Shown one piece after another: positions 48,378-59,617 of a stretch of 64,000 bases of DNA. The notes beneath the pieces are model-generated. The model saw nothing but the letters and a program-made list of their open reading frames with translations, had not been told where the DNA came from and searched no databases. The stretch is taken from contig JAQOSZ010000305.1 in NCBI GenBank assembly GCA_030347455.1, positions 1 to 64,000 of the forward strand, given 5' to 3'. Each line of letters opens with the position of its first letter. Position 1 is the first letter of the stretch. The stretch is from Kentomonas sorsogonicus (taxonomy: Eukaryota; Euglenozoa; Kinetoplastea; Trypanosomatida; Trypanosomatidae). The translations under genes were made by a program, and so were the position numbers.

Positions 48378-51300
48378 ATGGACCGGCTCTTCGGTAAGAA
48401 GGCAGCGAACGAGGCGCGGGAGGCGCAGGAGGAGAACGACCTAGCTGCGGCAGCGGATGCGCACGCTGGAAGACCTCGTGTCGCAGATGCAGGCGCAGGT
48501 GGACGAGGAGAAGGGCAAGTACGAGGCCCTCGAGAACAAGACGGCACAGTGGAAGGCCAAGGTGAAGGACATCACCCTCGCCGACCGCCAGACAATCGCC
48601 ACACTCACCGCCGAGCTAGCCGTGCTGCGTGACCACGACGGCAACGCCAGCGTGCAGGAGCGCATCGCCGCGGCCCTTGAGCCCATCCGCCAGGACTATG
48701 AGCAGCGCAGCGCGGCCGAGAAGGCGGCGACGCAGAAGCTGCAGGAAGAGCTAGCGAGCACCACGGCGCAGCTTGCAGAGGCTCGGCGCGAGTTCGAGAC
48801 GCTGCAGACGACTTACAACAACGCCCAAAGCCGATTCGACGGTGAGATGAGCGCCGTGTCGGCCCGCAACGAGGAGCTGCGCGCGGCGGCGGCGGCGGCA
48901 CAGGAGTCCGCGGCGCAGGAGCTGCAGCACCTCAAGAGCCTTGTCGCCTCCCAGAAGGACGAGATCCAGACCCTCGAGACTCACTCGTCACAGCAGTCGA
49001 CGCTCATCGCCAGCATCCAGAACGAGCTCACGGAGCTGAACGCGCAGAACGCGGAGCTGCAGCAGAAGACCGCCGCGATGCAGGAAAAGCAGACGGCCTG
49101 GAAAGAGAAGGTCGTGCTGATGAAGCAGAGGGACGACCAGACCATCAAGGAACTGCAGCAACAACTTGAACAGCTCCGCGAATCTGGTGCCAACACCAAC
49201 GACGCCCACACTCAACCTCAGCATCAGACGGAGGCGCACTCCGGCAGCAGTGACGCCGCACAGCAACTCGAGGCCGCCCGTGAGCAGGCCGCGCAGGAGC
49301 GCCAGCAGCTGACCGAGCAGCTCGAGGCCGCCACGCGCGAGCGCGACCAGCTTGCGGCGCAGCTGGAGCAGGCGCAGTCCGGCAGCAGCGACGCCGCACA
49401 GCAACTCGAGGCCGCCCGTGAGCAGGCCGCGCAGCAACTCGAGGCCGCCCGTGAGCAGGCCGCGCAGGAGCGCCAGCAGCTGACCGAGCAGCTCGAGCCG
49501 CCACACGCGAGCGGGATCAGCTTGCCGCACAGCTGGAGCAGGCGCAGTCCGGCAGCAGCGACGCCGCACAGCAACTCGAGGCCGCCCGTGAGCAGGCCGC
49601 GCAGGAGCGCCAGCAGCTGACCGAGCAGCTCGAGGCCGCCACACGCGAGCGGGATCAGCTTGCCGCACAGCTGGAGCAGGCGCAGTCCGGCAGCAGCGAC
49701 GCCGCACAGCAACTCGAGGCCGCCCGTGAGCAGGCCGCGCAGCAACTCGAGGCCGCCCGTGAGCAGGCCGCGCAGGAGCGCCAGCAGCTGACCGAGCAGC
49801 TCGAGGCCGCCACACGCGAGCGCGACCAGCTTGCCGCGCAGCTGGAGCAGGCGCAGTCCGGCAGCAGCGACGCCGCACAGCAGCTGGAGGCCGCCCGTGA
49901 GCAGGCCGCACAGCAGTTGGAGGCCGCCCGTGAGCAGGCCGCGCAGGAGCGCCAGCAGCTGACCGAGCAGCTCGAGGCCGCCACACGCGAGCGGGATCAG
50001 CTTGCCGCGCAGCTGGAGCAGGCGCAGTCCGGCAGCAGCGACGCCGCACAGCAACTCGAGGCCGCCGTGAGCAGCCGCGCAGCAACTCGAGCCGCCCGTG
50101 AGCAGGCCGCGCAGGAGCGCCAGCAGCTGACCGAGCAGCTCGAGGCCGCCACACGCGAGCGGGATCAGCTTGCCGCACAGCTGGAGCAGGCGCAGTCCGG
50201 CAGCAGCGACGCCGCACAGCAACTCGAGGCCGCCCGTGAGCAGGCCGCGCAGCAACTCGAGGCCGCCCGTGAGCAGGCCGCGCAGGAGCGCCAGCAGCTG
50301 ACCGAGCAGCTCGAGGCCGCCACACGCGAGCGGGATCAGCTTGCGGCGCAGCTGGAGCAGGCGCAGTCCGGCAGCAGCGACGCCGCACAGCAGCTGGAGG
50401 CCGCCCGTGAGCAGGCCGCGCAGGAGCGCCAGCAGCTGACCGAGCAGCTCGAGGCCGCCACACGCGAGCGCGACCAGCTTGCCGCGCAGCTGGAGCAGGC
50501 GCAGTCCGGCAGCAGCGACGCCGCACAGCAGCTGGAGGCCGCCCGTGAGCAGGCCGCGCAGGAGCGCCAGCAGCTGACCGAGCAGCTAGAGGCCGCCACA
50601 CGCGAGCGCGACCAGCTTGCGGCGCAGCTGGAGCAGGCGCAGTCCGGCAGCAGTGACGCCGCGCAGCAGCTGGAGGCCGCCCGTGAGCAGGCCTCACAGC
50701 AACTCGAGGCCGCCCGTGAGCAGGCCGCGCAGGAGCGCCAGCAGCTGACCGAGCAGCTCGAGGCCGCCACGCACGAACGGGATCAGCTAGCGGCGCAGCT
50801 GGAGCAGGCGCAGTCCGGCAGCAGTGACGCCGCAGCAGCTGAGGCCGCCGTGAGCAGGCACAGCAACTCGAGGCCGCCCGTGAGCAGGCCGCGCAGGAGC
50901 GCCAGCAGCTGACCGAGCAGCTAGAGGCCGCCACGCGCGAGCGCGACCAGCTTGCCGCGCAGCTGGAGCAGGCGCAGTCCGGCAGCAGTGACGCCGCGCA
51001 GCAGCTGGAGGCTGCCCGTGAGCAGGCTGCGCAGGAGCGCCAGCAGCTGACCGAGCAGCTCGAGGCCGCCACACGCGAACGGGACCAGCTTGCGGCGCAG
51101 CTGGAGCAGGCGCAGTCCGGCAGCAGCGACGCCGCACAGCAGCTGGAGGCCGCCCGTGAGCAGGCCGCGCAGGAGCGCCAGCAGCTGACCGAGCAGCTCG
51201 AGGCCGCCACACGCGAACGCGACCAGCTTGCGGCGCAGCTGGAGCAGGCGCAGTCCGGCAGCAGTGACGCCGCGCAGCAGCTGGAGGCCGCCCGTGAGCA

Positions 51301-53270
51301 GGCCGCGCAGGAGCGCCAGCAGCTGACCGAGCAGCTCGAGGCCGCCACACGCGAGCGCGATCAACTTGCGGCGCAGCTGGAGCAGGCGCAGTCCGGCAGC
51401 AGCGACGCCGCACAGCAACTCGAGGCCGCCCGTGAGCAGGCCGCACAGCAGTTGGAGGCCGCCCGTGAGCAGGCCGCGCAGGAGCGCCAGCAGCTGACCG
51501 AGCAGCTCGAGGCCGCCACACGCGAAGCGGGACCAGCTTGCCGCGCAGCTGGAGCAGGCGCAGTCCGGCAGCAGCGACGCCGCCAGCAGCTCGAGGCCGC
51601 CCGTGAGCAGGCCGCACAGCAGCTGGAGGCCGCCCGTGAGCAGGCCGCGCAGGAGCGCCAGCAGCTGACCGAGCAGCTCGAGGCCGCCACACGCGAGCGC
51701 GACCAGCTTGCCGCGCAGCTGGAGCAGGCGCAGTCCGGCAGCAGCGACGCCGCACAGCAGCTGGAGGCCGCCCGTGAGCAGGCCGCGCAGGAGCGCCAGC
51801 AGCTGACCGAGCAGCTCGAGGCCGCCACACGCGAGCGGGATCAGCTTGCGGCGCAGCTGGAGCAGGCGCAGTCCGGCAGCAGCGACGCCGCACAGCAACT
51901 CGAGGCCGCCCGTGAGCAGGCCGCGCAGGAGCGCCAGCACCTGACCGAGCAGCTCGAGGCCGCCACGCACGAACGGGATCAGCTTGCGGCGCAGCTGGAG
52001 CAGGCGCAGTCCGGCAGCAGCGACGCCGCGCAGCAGCTGGAGGCCGCCCGTGAGCAGGCCGCACAGCAACTCGAGGCCGCCCGTGAGCAGGCTGCGCAGG
52101 AGCGCCAGCAGCTGACCGAGCAGCTCGAGGCCGCCACAGCGCGAGCGCGACCAGCTTGCCGCGCAGCTGGAGCAGGCGCAGTCCGGCCTGAAGGAGAAGG
52201 AGGCGGCGCTCGCCGCTCATGAAGAGGCCTTCGGAAAGTGGAAGGAGAAGGTGAAGGCCGCCAAGACTACGGACAACACCACCATCGCTCAGCTGCGTGA
52301 AGAGTTGGCCGCTCTGCAGTCCGACTGCGGCGCTCTCAAGGATGTCGTTGCCTCCGTGGCTGCTAACGTCACGCCAGAGCACAGCACCCCCAAAGCACTC
52401 GCCGCTGCCGCCAGCTCAGCTCTCGCCCAGCTCGCCAGCGATATCGGCTGTGCCCTTGAGGCTGGTCGCAGCACTGACGCCGAGGGTGAAGAGCAGGACG
52501 CTGCCCCCCGTACGGCGCAAGGGACTGCCGCGGCGGATGTGCAGGCGCAGGCTCGCGTGCTGCTGGAGGCGTACGCGGCCCTCGCAAAGGAGAAGGACTG
52601 CCTCAAGCGCGCGCAGGTGCAGCAGGACCAGGAGATGCACGACCTCCGCGCCGAGGCCGCCGCGTGCCGCAGGGCGGCGGAGGACGCCGAGGAGCAGCGC
52701 GCCAGGGCGGCAGAGCTGGAGGAGGTGAATCAGCAGCTGGAGGAGCGCTGCGAGCTGCTGCGGAAGGAGATGAAGCGTCAGCGCGAGGCCCACCAGCGCG
52801 ACAGGATGGAGCAGGAGATCGCCTCCGGCGCCGTCGCCGCCGCGGAGACTGCCGACAAGGCCGACGGCAGCGCCTCCGATGTGCGCGTGGCGCTACGGGC
52901 CGCTGCCGGCGGCGTCTTTGAGAAGGACATGCTGTCGCTCGCCAAAACGCAGAGCCAGCGGGACCAGGAGATCAAGCAGATGCAGGCCGCCCTCGCCGCC
53001 GCGGAGAAGCAGAACGCCGAGCTGCGCCGCGCGCAGGAACACAACAACGCGACGCTGGCAGAGTACACCAAAGAGCTGGAGCAGTACAGGGCGCAGGAGC
53101 GCATCCAGGCGAGCGCCGAGTACACAAAGAATATCGTGCACCAGTTTCTCTGCGCCAGCGAGGACCTGCGCCCCAAGATGATACCGGCCATCACGACCGT
53201 GCTGGAGTTCACCCCTAAGGAGAAGCGCGAGGTCATGGCCGCGAACCCGCAGTGTCCACCCTTCCACTAG
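48378..53270 (+). CDS. GRIP-domain golgin with long coiled-coil repeats (frame interrupted)
   Basis: The start MDRLFGKKAANEAREAQEEN lies at 48378. The body is a continuous coiled coil rich in Glu, Gln, Ala and Leu. The end (AEYTKNIVHQFLCA, LRPKMIPAITTVLEFTPKEK) is a GRIP domain, with the conserved tyrosine that binds Arl1 on trans-Golgi membranes. About 1630 codons in total. Most of the middle is a tandem repeat (49259-52185). As assembled the frame changes near 48440-48456, 49497, 50828-50860, 51523, 51580 and 52131; a cluster at 50062-50092 nets to three bases. Since the same protein sequence resumes after each, and all but the first lie in near-identical repeats, assembly error is the simpler explanation, though a decaying gene is possible. 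Trypanosomatids carry GRIP golgins of this kind for Golgi tethering. Confidence 0.82.
49259..52185. repeat. 138-bp tandem repeat in the golgin gene, about 19 units
   Basis: Each unit encodes 46 residues, QLEAAREQAAQERQQLTEQL then EAATRERDQLAAQLEQAQSG and SSDAAQ. Some units carry an extra 33-bp copy of the QLEAAREQAAQ block. Units are almost identical at the nucleotide level, with silent alternation such as CTCGAG/CTGGAG, which points to recent expansion or homogenisation by unequal exchange. Confidence 0.93.
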
Positions 53271-53757
53271 TCAAGACCAAAATTGCGTGTTCCCCCTCCC
53301 ACCTCCTTTTCATGTTTCTTTTATTTTCTTATATTTCTTCTTCTTCTTCTTCTTCTTCTTCTTTTTTTTTTTTTTGCTGTAACTTGCTTTTTATTAGCGT
53401 TGTTGTGCTATTAATTCTCCAATGACATTCAACCCGAACTTCCCCCTCGTCCGCAGTACTATTGCTTCTCCACCACTGGGGAAGGCATGTTCAACAGTAC
53501 TTTGAGGAGTCCATTGCCGTCTTTGGTACGTCCGGTGGTGGCATTCGTGAGTTGAATGCTGCAGTGGTGTACTGCATCGTGTGTTGAAATCAGCGAAGCA
53601 ACCTGACAGCGAAATGGCGTAATGCAGAAAAGTGATTCTTCTTCGACTACCTTCACTCTCGGTTTGCGCCTTTCCGTATCCTAGCTCCCCACGTTCCACT
53701 ATCCGCCCCCCCCCCCTCGTCCTGAAACCTCATTAGCACACACACACACACACACAC
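53271..53757. other. Intergenic
   Basis: Begins with a long pyrimidine tract (CCCCCTCCC, TTC repeats and T runs, 53291-53376) and ends in a (CA)n run next to the start codon at 53758. No supported gene. Confidence 0.55.
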
Positions 53758-54441
53758 ATGGTAAAGCGCGACCTGGAGAAGGAGAAGCAGCTAGAGCTGG
53801 CCGCCGTGTGGGGCAGCGAGGTCAGCGGCGGCGCGCGCTTCCCCAAGCGCAAGGGGTCGCAGCACAAGAGCGTGCCGGCCGCGGACGCGGAGGACGACGA
53901 CGCCGCGGAGTTGGCGGCGGCGGCGGAGGTGCCGTCGGACGCGGACAGCGAGGCGAGCCTCGTGCGCGACGGGCTGGAGGGCGGCGCGTCGCGGGCGGCG
54001 AAGAAGAAGGAGGCGTCGCGGCGGCGCAGCGCCGAGTACCGTCTGCACTGCTTCGTGGAGCCGGGGACGGAGCGCAACGACGTGCGGATGGTGTTCGAGG
54101 CGTACGAGCCCAAGGTCGACCTGCGCACGTCGCAGAAGGGCAACCTCCTCAACAAGGCGCAGTACGCGGTGCTCACCTTCCGCAACAAGGCCCTCGCGCT
54201 GCACGCGGCCAAGACGCTCGAGGGCACGAACCAGCGCGACCTCCTCGGCGTCCGCTCCCTGCACCTCAGCCTCATGCTCAACCGCGCGCAGAGCAAGATC
54301 GCCCGCATGCGCCGCAAGCGCAGCGCCAAGCGCGAGACGCAGGAGCAGCGCGCCGCGCGGGAGGCCGCCAGCGACCTCGCCTTCGTTAGGGACTTTGTAA
54401 AGCAGCATGCCAAGACGCGCAAGGGAAAGTCCGTCGAGTAG
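53758..54441 (+). CDS. Putative RRM-type RNA-binding protein, 227 residues
   Basis: From the ATG at 53758. Residues 1-90 are charged and low-complexity. Residues about 95-180 fit an RRM: YRLHCFVEP as strand 1 (RNP2-like), a helix around VRMVFEAYEP, AQYAVLTFRN as the RNP1-like strand 3, and a second helix ALALHAAKTLEGT, ending LHLSLM. The C-terminal 45 residues are strongly basic with an arginine/lysine-rich stretch (RMRRKRSAKRETQEQR), typical of nucleolar or ribosome-assembly proteins. An RRM plus basic tail suggests rRNA processing, but this is inference; the aromatic RNP residues are only partly conserved. Confidence 0.6.
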   Translation: MVKRDLEKEKQLELAAVWGSEVSGGARFPKRKGSQHKSVPAADAEDDDAAELAAAAEVPSDADSEASLVRDGLEGGASRAAKKKEASRRRSAEYRLHCFVEPGTERNDVRMVFEAYEPKVDLRTSQKGNLLNKAQYAVLTFRNKALALHAAKTLEGTNQRDLLGVRSLHLSLMLNRAQSKIARMRRKRSAKRETQEQRAAREAASDLAFVRDFVKQHAKTRKGKSVE

Positions 54442-54806
54442 GTGTCCCCGCAACTTACTCATGTTTGCTTTTTTTAATGTAACCGATTAATCGCTCTCAG
54501 ACAATTAAAAAAGAAAAAGTATTAAACAGCGAAAAAAAAAGAGAAAGAAGCGGATGTCAATCTGATGTGTTTATGTGCGGTATCTCATTTTGCCAAGACT
54601 TGCTGCTGAGTTTGTCTGTCGCGTCCTTTTCTTCCTACGTGCGTGTGTGCGTCATTACGTCCCCAGTTGTTGCTGCTTTTTTTCATGCTATGAGTATTTG
54701 CGAACTAATGCCCAGTACTATCATCACGCGACACTGCCCCCCCCCTCCCCATCGCAGTTCTTTGCAGATCAAGGAATCCCAAGCACTGTAGCACTTCCGT
54801 CCCCTA
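54442..54806. other. Intergenic with splice signal
   Basis: Holds poly-A near 54507-54541 and the C-rich acceptor described at 54736-54757. No supported gene. Confidence 0.55.
54736..54757 (+). promoter_or_regulatory. Probable trans-splice acceptor of the MORN gene
   Basis: A C9-T-C4 tract followed by ATCGCAG, with AG at 54756-54757, 49 bases before the start codon at 54807. Confidence 0.6.
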
Positions 54807-56751
54807 ATGTTCGACGACCCCCGCGCTGTGTACGAGTCGCTGCGCGTCGCGCGCCCCCCGGCGGAGCGCACCTTCCCCATGTGCTCCGTGGAGGGCTACA
54901 AAGGCTCCGTCGACGCGCAGGGCAACTTTGACGGCGTCGGCGCCGTGACGTCGCGCATGGGCTTCACGTACGAGGGGGCGCTGGCGCAGGGGCGTCTGGA
55001 GGGGCGCGGCGCGCTGGCGTGGGTCAACGGGCACCGCGTCGAGGGCGACTTTGCGGACGGCGGCGCCAACGGCCGCGCGACGCTCACGTGGGCCAGCGGC
55101 GACACGTACGACGGCGACGTGCTGCACGGCGTGCGGCACGGGACCGGCACGCTGCGGCTGGCGCGCGGAGGCGAGTACACGGGCGGGTGGAGCCACGGGC
55201 AGCGGCAGGGCGAGGGCACCATGACGTACGCGGACGGCAGCGTCTACCGCGGCGAGTGGGCCGCCGACGAGCGCCACGGCCGCGGCGTCATGCGCTACCG
55301 CGGCGGCGACTGCTACGAGGGCGAGTGGCGGCGCGGGCGGCCGCACGGGCGCGGCGAGATGGGCTGGACGCGCGGTACGGGGCGCTTCGTTGAGACGTAC
55401 GACGGCAGCTGGGAGGACGGGCTGCCCAGCGGCGCCGGCACCTCCACCTACATAAAGTACCGCGCCGAGCCGGGCGGCGCGCCGGCGCAGGAGCCGCCAG
55501 TGCTGCCCTCCGAGTTCGCGCCGCCGACGTCGGCGATCCTGAACGTGTACAGCGGCGGGGTGGTGGCTGGGCAGCGCGAGGGCGAGGGCTCCTTCTACTA
55601 CGCGGACGGGAGCTTCTACCGCGGGGGGTGGCGCGCCGGCAAGAAGCACGGCGCGCGGAATGTTCGTCAACGCCGTCGGCGCCGTCTTCTTCGGCGACTT
55701 CGCGGACGACCGCTCGGCCGACGCGGCGGAGCTGCAGGAGGCGGCGAGCGGGCAGGTGCCGGAGGTGTACGTTCTGGACCTCTGCGCGCTGCAGGACGGC
55801 TCGGCGGAGCAGGCGATGGCGACCGTCAAGGCGCTGCTGCTGCGCTTCAACTCCTCCTTCCGCGCGCTCATGGCCGCCTACGCCTCGATGAGGGACGACA
55901 CCGCCTTTGTGCTCACGCCGGCCGACTGGTGGAAGCACCGCATCCCCGGCCAGATCAGCCTCCCCCAGTTCCTGCGGCTGCTCAACGACGCGCGCGTGCT
56001 CGACGGCGGCGTCGGCGTGGCGGCGGCGCTGCACTGCGTCGCCGACTGCATCGGCAGCGAGAGCCGCATGGCGCGCGACGCGCTGCGCGTGGGCCTCGGC
56101 GACGCGGGGCGGCGGGAGACGGTGGCGCGCGTCTACGCCCTGGACTACTCGCTCAACTACCGGCAGTTCGCGGAGGCGCTCGTGCGCCTCGCGCCGGTCG
56201 TGTGCGTCGGCGCGGAGCTGCAGACGCTGGGGCAGAAGCTCAACGCGCTCGTCACCGAGTACCTCCTGAAGCCCTTCACGCCCTCGCCGCTGTTCCCGCT
56301 GTCGCGCCGCCACCAGGCAGCCCTCCAGCCGCACCTCCCCGCCCTCCGCGCGCTCTTCGACGCGGCCGCGCGCTACGGCACGTCCGGGGAGGGCCGCGCG
56401 CCGCCGCCGCTGACGGTGCGCCGCCTGCTCTCGCTCGTCCAGGGCGTCTGCGGCGACAGCCGCATCCCGATCGCCGCCGCCGCGCGCGCGCTCTTCCCCT
56501 TCCGCCGCCACGGCGCCGCCATGCCGCCCGGCTGCAACAGACCCGCCACGGAGCTCTCGGAGGCCATCTTCGCGGGCGCGTGCGGCCCCGGCGACGCGCT
56601 GGTGGTGTCCGGCGCGACGGCCGACATGGAGCTCTCCGTCGTCGACTTCATCGAGGCGCTGGTGGGGCTCGCGCAGATGGTGGCGCAGCGCCGGGGCGCC
56701 GCCGACCCCATCGCCGTTCTCGAGAGCGACATCCTCACCCTCCGCGTCTGA
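54807..56751 (+). CDS. MORN-repeat protein, radial spoke RSPH10B-like (one frame break)
   Basis: About 650 residues. At least nine MORN repeats run from about residue 30 to 285: FTYEGALAQGRLEGRGALAW, DTYDGDVLHGVRHGTGTLRL, SVYRGEWAADERHGRGVMRY, and, after a Pro-rich linker, SFYRGGWRAGKKHG. The last repeat continues in another frame as MFVNAVGAVFFGDFADDRSA. One extra base in the GC run at 55651-55658 explains the break and is likely an assembly error. The C-terminal about 350 residues are helical and include an EF-hand-like or spoke-associated region (QISLPQFLRLLNDARVLD). MORN proteins with this kind of C-terminus, such as RSPH10B, sit in the radial spokes of motile flagella. Confidence 0.78.
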
Positions 56752-57307
56752 GAGGCCTCGGCAGCCTCCGTTTTTCTCTTCGCCACATGTAAACTAGACT
56801 TACACAACAGCAACTGCTGCTTTCTGCGCATCAACACCTTGTACTGTCATATCCTTCCGATAAATAGTAAAAGAAACGAGATTGACTGTGTTATATTTTG
56901 ACGTTGTTCTCCTCTACGGCCTTTGCCGATTGTGGGTGTTTGACTGACGGTACGGCTGCTGAAGCAGGCTGTGAGGGTGCATAGACATCGTTCCACACTA
57001 TCAGTTTCCCGTTTGATATTTTTTGTTGTTGCTCAAGTTCCTTGTCGTGGTGCTTGTTTGCTTGCCGTTGGTTCTGCATTCAACAAGCAGCACGTGAAAG
57101 CAATTGGTGATTCGAAACTTTCTTTCAACAATGTCCTTTTGCAGTATGAGCTCACCTCCCTCTCTGTCTCTCTCTCTCTCCACGCCCCACCAATGCACGC
57201 ATCAGAAGGAAAAGAAAAAAAAAAGAGAAGGCACACACTTTGTATTCTCAGATAATCTAGCACACATACACAAACGCACACAGAAAAAAAAAACTCTGAT
57301 AGTTGTC
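56752..57307. other. Intergenic with splice signal
   Basis: No supported gene. A CT-rich tract at 57150-57182 is followed by AG at 57204-57205. Confidence 0.5.
57150..57205 (+). promoter_or_regulatory. Probable trans-splice acceptor of the seryl-tRNA synthetase gene
   Basis: A CCTCCCTCTCTGTCTCTCTC-type tract, then the first downstream AG at 57204-57205, about 100 bases ahead of the start codon at 57308. Confidence 0.5.
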
Positions 57308-58747
57308 ATGGGTCTTGACATCCAGCTGCTGCGCGACGCGGAGGGCGCGAACATGGTGCGCGAGTCGCAGCGCCGGCGCTTCAAGGACGTCGAGGTGGTG
57401 GACCGCGTGCTGGCGCTCGACGAGAAGTGGCGCCGCACGCAGTTCCTCACGGAGGTGTGCAAGAAGATGATCAACCACTGCAGCAAGGCGGTGGGCGCGC
57501 GCAAGAAGGCCAAGGAGGCCGACGGCGACGTGTCGGAGGTGCCGGCGGCGCTGCTGGCGGCGGCGCACAGCGGCGAGCTGCAGGCGGAGCAGCTGGCCCC
57601 GCTGTGCGTGCTGCAGCTGAAGGAGCTCTCCAAGGCGCTGGCGACGCGCGTGGCGGAGCTGGGCAAGGAGGCCGACGAGCTCGTGGCGACGCGCGACAAG
57701 GCGCTCGGGAGCATCGGCAACGTGCTGCACGAGTCGGTGCCGGTCGCGGAGGACGAGGACACCGGCAACGTCGTGGTGCGCACGTGGGGCGACGTGACGC
57801 GGCGCGCGAAGCTGAACCACGTCGACTGCATGGAGCGTCTCGCGCTGATGGACACGAGCAAGGCGGTGACGGCCATGTCCGGCGGGCGCGCGTACGTGCT
57901 GCGCGGCGGCCTCGTGCAGATGCAGGTGGCGCTCATCTCCTACGCCCTCAACTTCCTCATCGCGCGCGGCTACGAGCCCTTCTACCCGCCCTTCTTCCTG
58001 AACAAGGACGTGATGGGGGAGGTCGCGCAGCTCTCCGAGTTCGACGAGTCGCTCTACAAGGTCTCCGGCGACGGCGACGAGAAGTACCTCGTCGCGACCA
58101 GCGAGATGCCCATCGTCGCGTACCACCGCAACCGCTGGTTCCAGGAGCTCAAGGCGCCGCTGCGCTACGCCGGCATGTCGTCGTGCTTCCGCAAGGAGGC
58201 GGGCGCGCACGGGCGCGACACGCTCGGCATCTTCCGCGTGCACCAGTTCGACAAGATCGAGCAGCTGGTCGTGTGCAGCCCGCGCGAGGGCGAGTCGTGG
58301 CGCATGCTGGAGGAGCTCATCACGACGTCGCAGGACTTCACCGAGAGCCTCGGCCTGCCGTACCGCGTCGTCAACATCTGCTCCGCCGCCCTCAACGACT
58401 CCGCCGCCAAGAAGTACGACCTCGAGGCGTGGTTCCCGGGCTCCGGCGCCTTCCGCGAGCTCGTGTCGTGCTCCAACTGCACCGACTTCCAGGCGCGCAG
58501 CGTCAACTGCCGCTTCGGGCCCAACACCAAGGGTGCCGCCGCCAACAACACCAAGGAGTACACGCACATGCTCAACGGCACCCTCTGCGCCGTCACGCGC
58601 GTCATGTGCTGCATCTGCGAGAACTACCAGACCGACGAGGGCGTCGTCGTGCCGGAGGTGCTGCGGCCGTACATGATGAACGTCGAGATGCTCAGGTTCC
58701 CCGACGCCCCCGCCGCTGCCGCCGCCGCCCCGGCGGAGAGCAAGTAA
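57308..58747 (+). CDS. Seryl-tRNA synthetase
   Basis: 479 residues from the ATG at 57308 (MGLDIQLLRDAEGANMVRES); the frame is open upstream but only through the pyrimidine-rich UTR. Residues 1-150 form the long helical tRNA-binding arm. The class II core follows: motif 1 around GYEPFYPPFFLNKDVMGEVA, the TSEMPIVAYHR serine pocket, motif 2 at MSSCFRKEAGAHGRDTLGIF with RVHQFDKIEQ, and motif 3 at LNGTLCAVTRVMCCICENYQ. It charges tRNA-Ser and, as the first step, selenocysteine tRNA. The Ala/Pro-rich tail is usual for eukaryotic forms. Trypanosomatids use a single SerRS for cytosol and mitochondrion; no clear targeting peptide is visible. Confidence 0.96.
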   Translation: MGLDIQLLRDAEGANMVRESQRRRFKDVEVVDRVLALDEKWRRTQFLTEVCKKMINHCSKAVGARKKAKEADGDVSEVPAALLAAAHSGELQAEQLAPLCVLQLKELSKALATRVAELGKEADELVATRDKALGSIGNVLHESVPVAEDEDTGNVVVRTWGDVTRRAKLNHVDCMERLALMDTSKAVTAMSGGRAYVLRGGLVQMQVALISYALNFLIARGYEPFYPPFFLNKDVMGEVAQLSEFDESLYKVSGDGDEKYLVATSEMPIVAYHRNRWFQELKAPLRYAGMSSCFRKEAGAHGRDTLGIFRVHQFDKIEQLVVCSPREGESWRMLEELITTSQDFTESLGLPYRVVNICSAALNDSAAKKYDLEAWFPGSGAFRELVSCSNCTDFQARSVNCRFGPNTKGAAANNTKEYTHMLNGTLCAVTRVMCCICENYQTDEGVVVPEVLRPYMMNVEMLRFPDAPAAAAAAPAESK

Positions 58748-59617
58748 GGACCTCTCCCTTTTTGCGTGACTCGCGTTTGTTTGTCTCAACAACAACAACA
58801 AAAAAAAAAACTTCTAGTTTCACTCCCCTTTTTCTCTTGCTGCCCCCCCCCCCTCCACCATCATCATAATAACATAATCGCACATTGAAGGTTTTCTCTT
58901 GCACATATTCGTTCTCAACAGTCGCCTCCAAAACAATAAGAAAGTTCTTAACTAAAATACATGGCTAACTCTACGTCTTCGCTTGAATATTCTTGTCACT
59001 GTTCCTACTATTTCAATTTGGTCTCTCACAAAAAAAAAAAAAAAACAGCAGTAATCTTGCTGTACAAACTGCGACATACCCGCAAGTGTGGAACTGAGCG
59101 AATCCTTTCGAATAATTGGGAGCAGGAAGGATCATTCTTGCGCATTTTAATAGTAAAAGATATAACGGCACTCGCCTCCATAAGCTAAAGTCGGTTTTTT
59201 TTTTTTTTTTGTAACTAGCGCACAACGCCTATGTGTTGAACGGGAAAAAAAAGACGTATTCCGAGGGCAAAAAGACTCGTGAATGATTAAGAAGTGGTAA
59301 ACAATCACAGATAAGTTGTGGATAAGCGAAGCAAGTAACGGCAACGCTCGCTAAATTTTCAGGGCGAGTCGATTTCACCGAATGGATGACGGGATACCAG
59401 TAGATGCCCCTCCCAGCTTCGTTACGCCCTAGAGATTGTGAGACGCCCAAGCGCATCAGCGGGAGCAGGGGTGTGAATGATGAGTACACTTTGCATTACC
59501 TTTTTCCGATTACTCTAAAAAAAAAAACAGCAATCAAGAAGCCACTGTCTTCAGTTTAGGCTACAGTGCACACGCACACACAAACACACACGCACACGCA
59601 AAGTGAGCCGTGCCGAG
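58748..59617. other. Intergenic
   Basis: Contains a C run (58844-58853), poly-A near 59030-59045 and poly-T near 59196-59210. The short frames are low-complexity. No supported gene. Confidence 0.5.

Noticed and set aside
48988-51348. Very long minus-strand open frame (786 codons) over the golgin repeats
   Set aside because: The 138-bp repeat is a multiple of three, so a stop-free antisense frame in one unit stays open in all. The product is Cys/Ser/Ala low complexity, opposite to the local transcription direction.
57257-58801. Minus-strand open frame opposite seryl-tRNA synthetase
   Set aside because: Shadow of a gene with all class II motifs on the plus strand.
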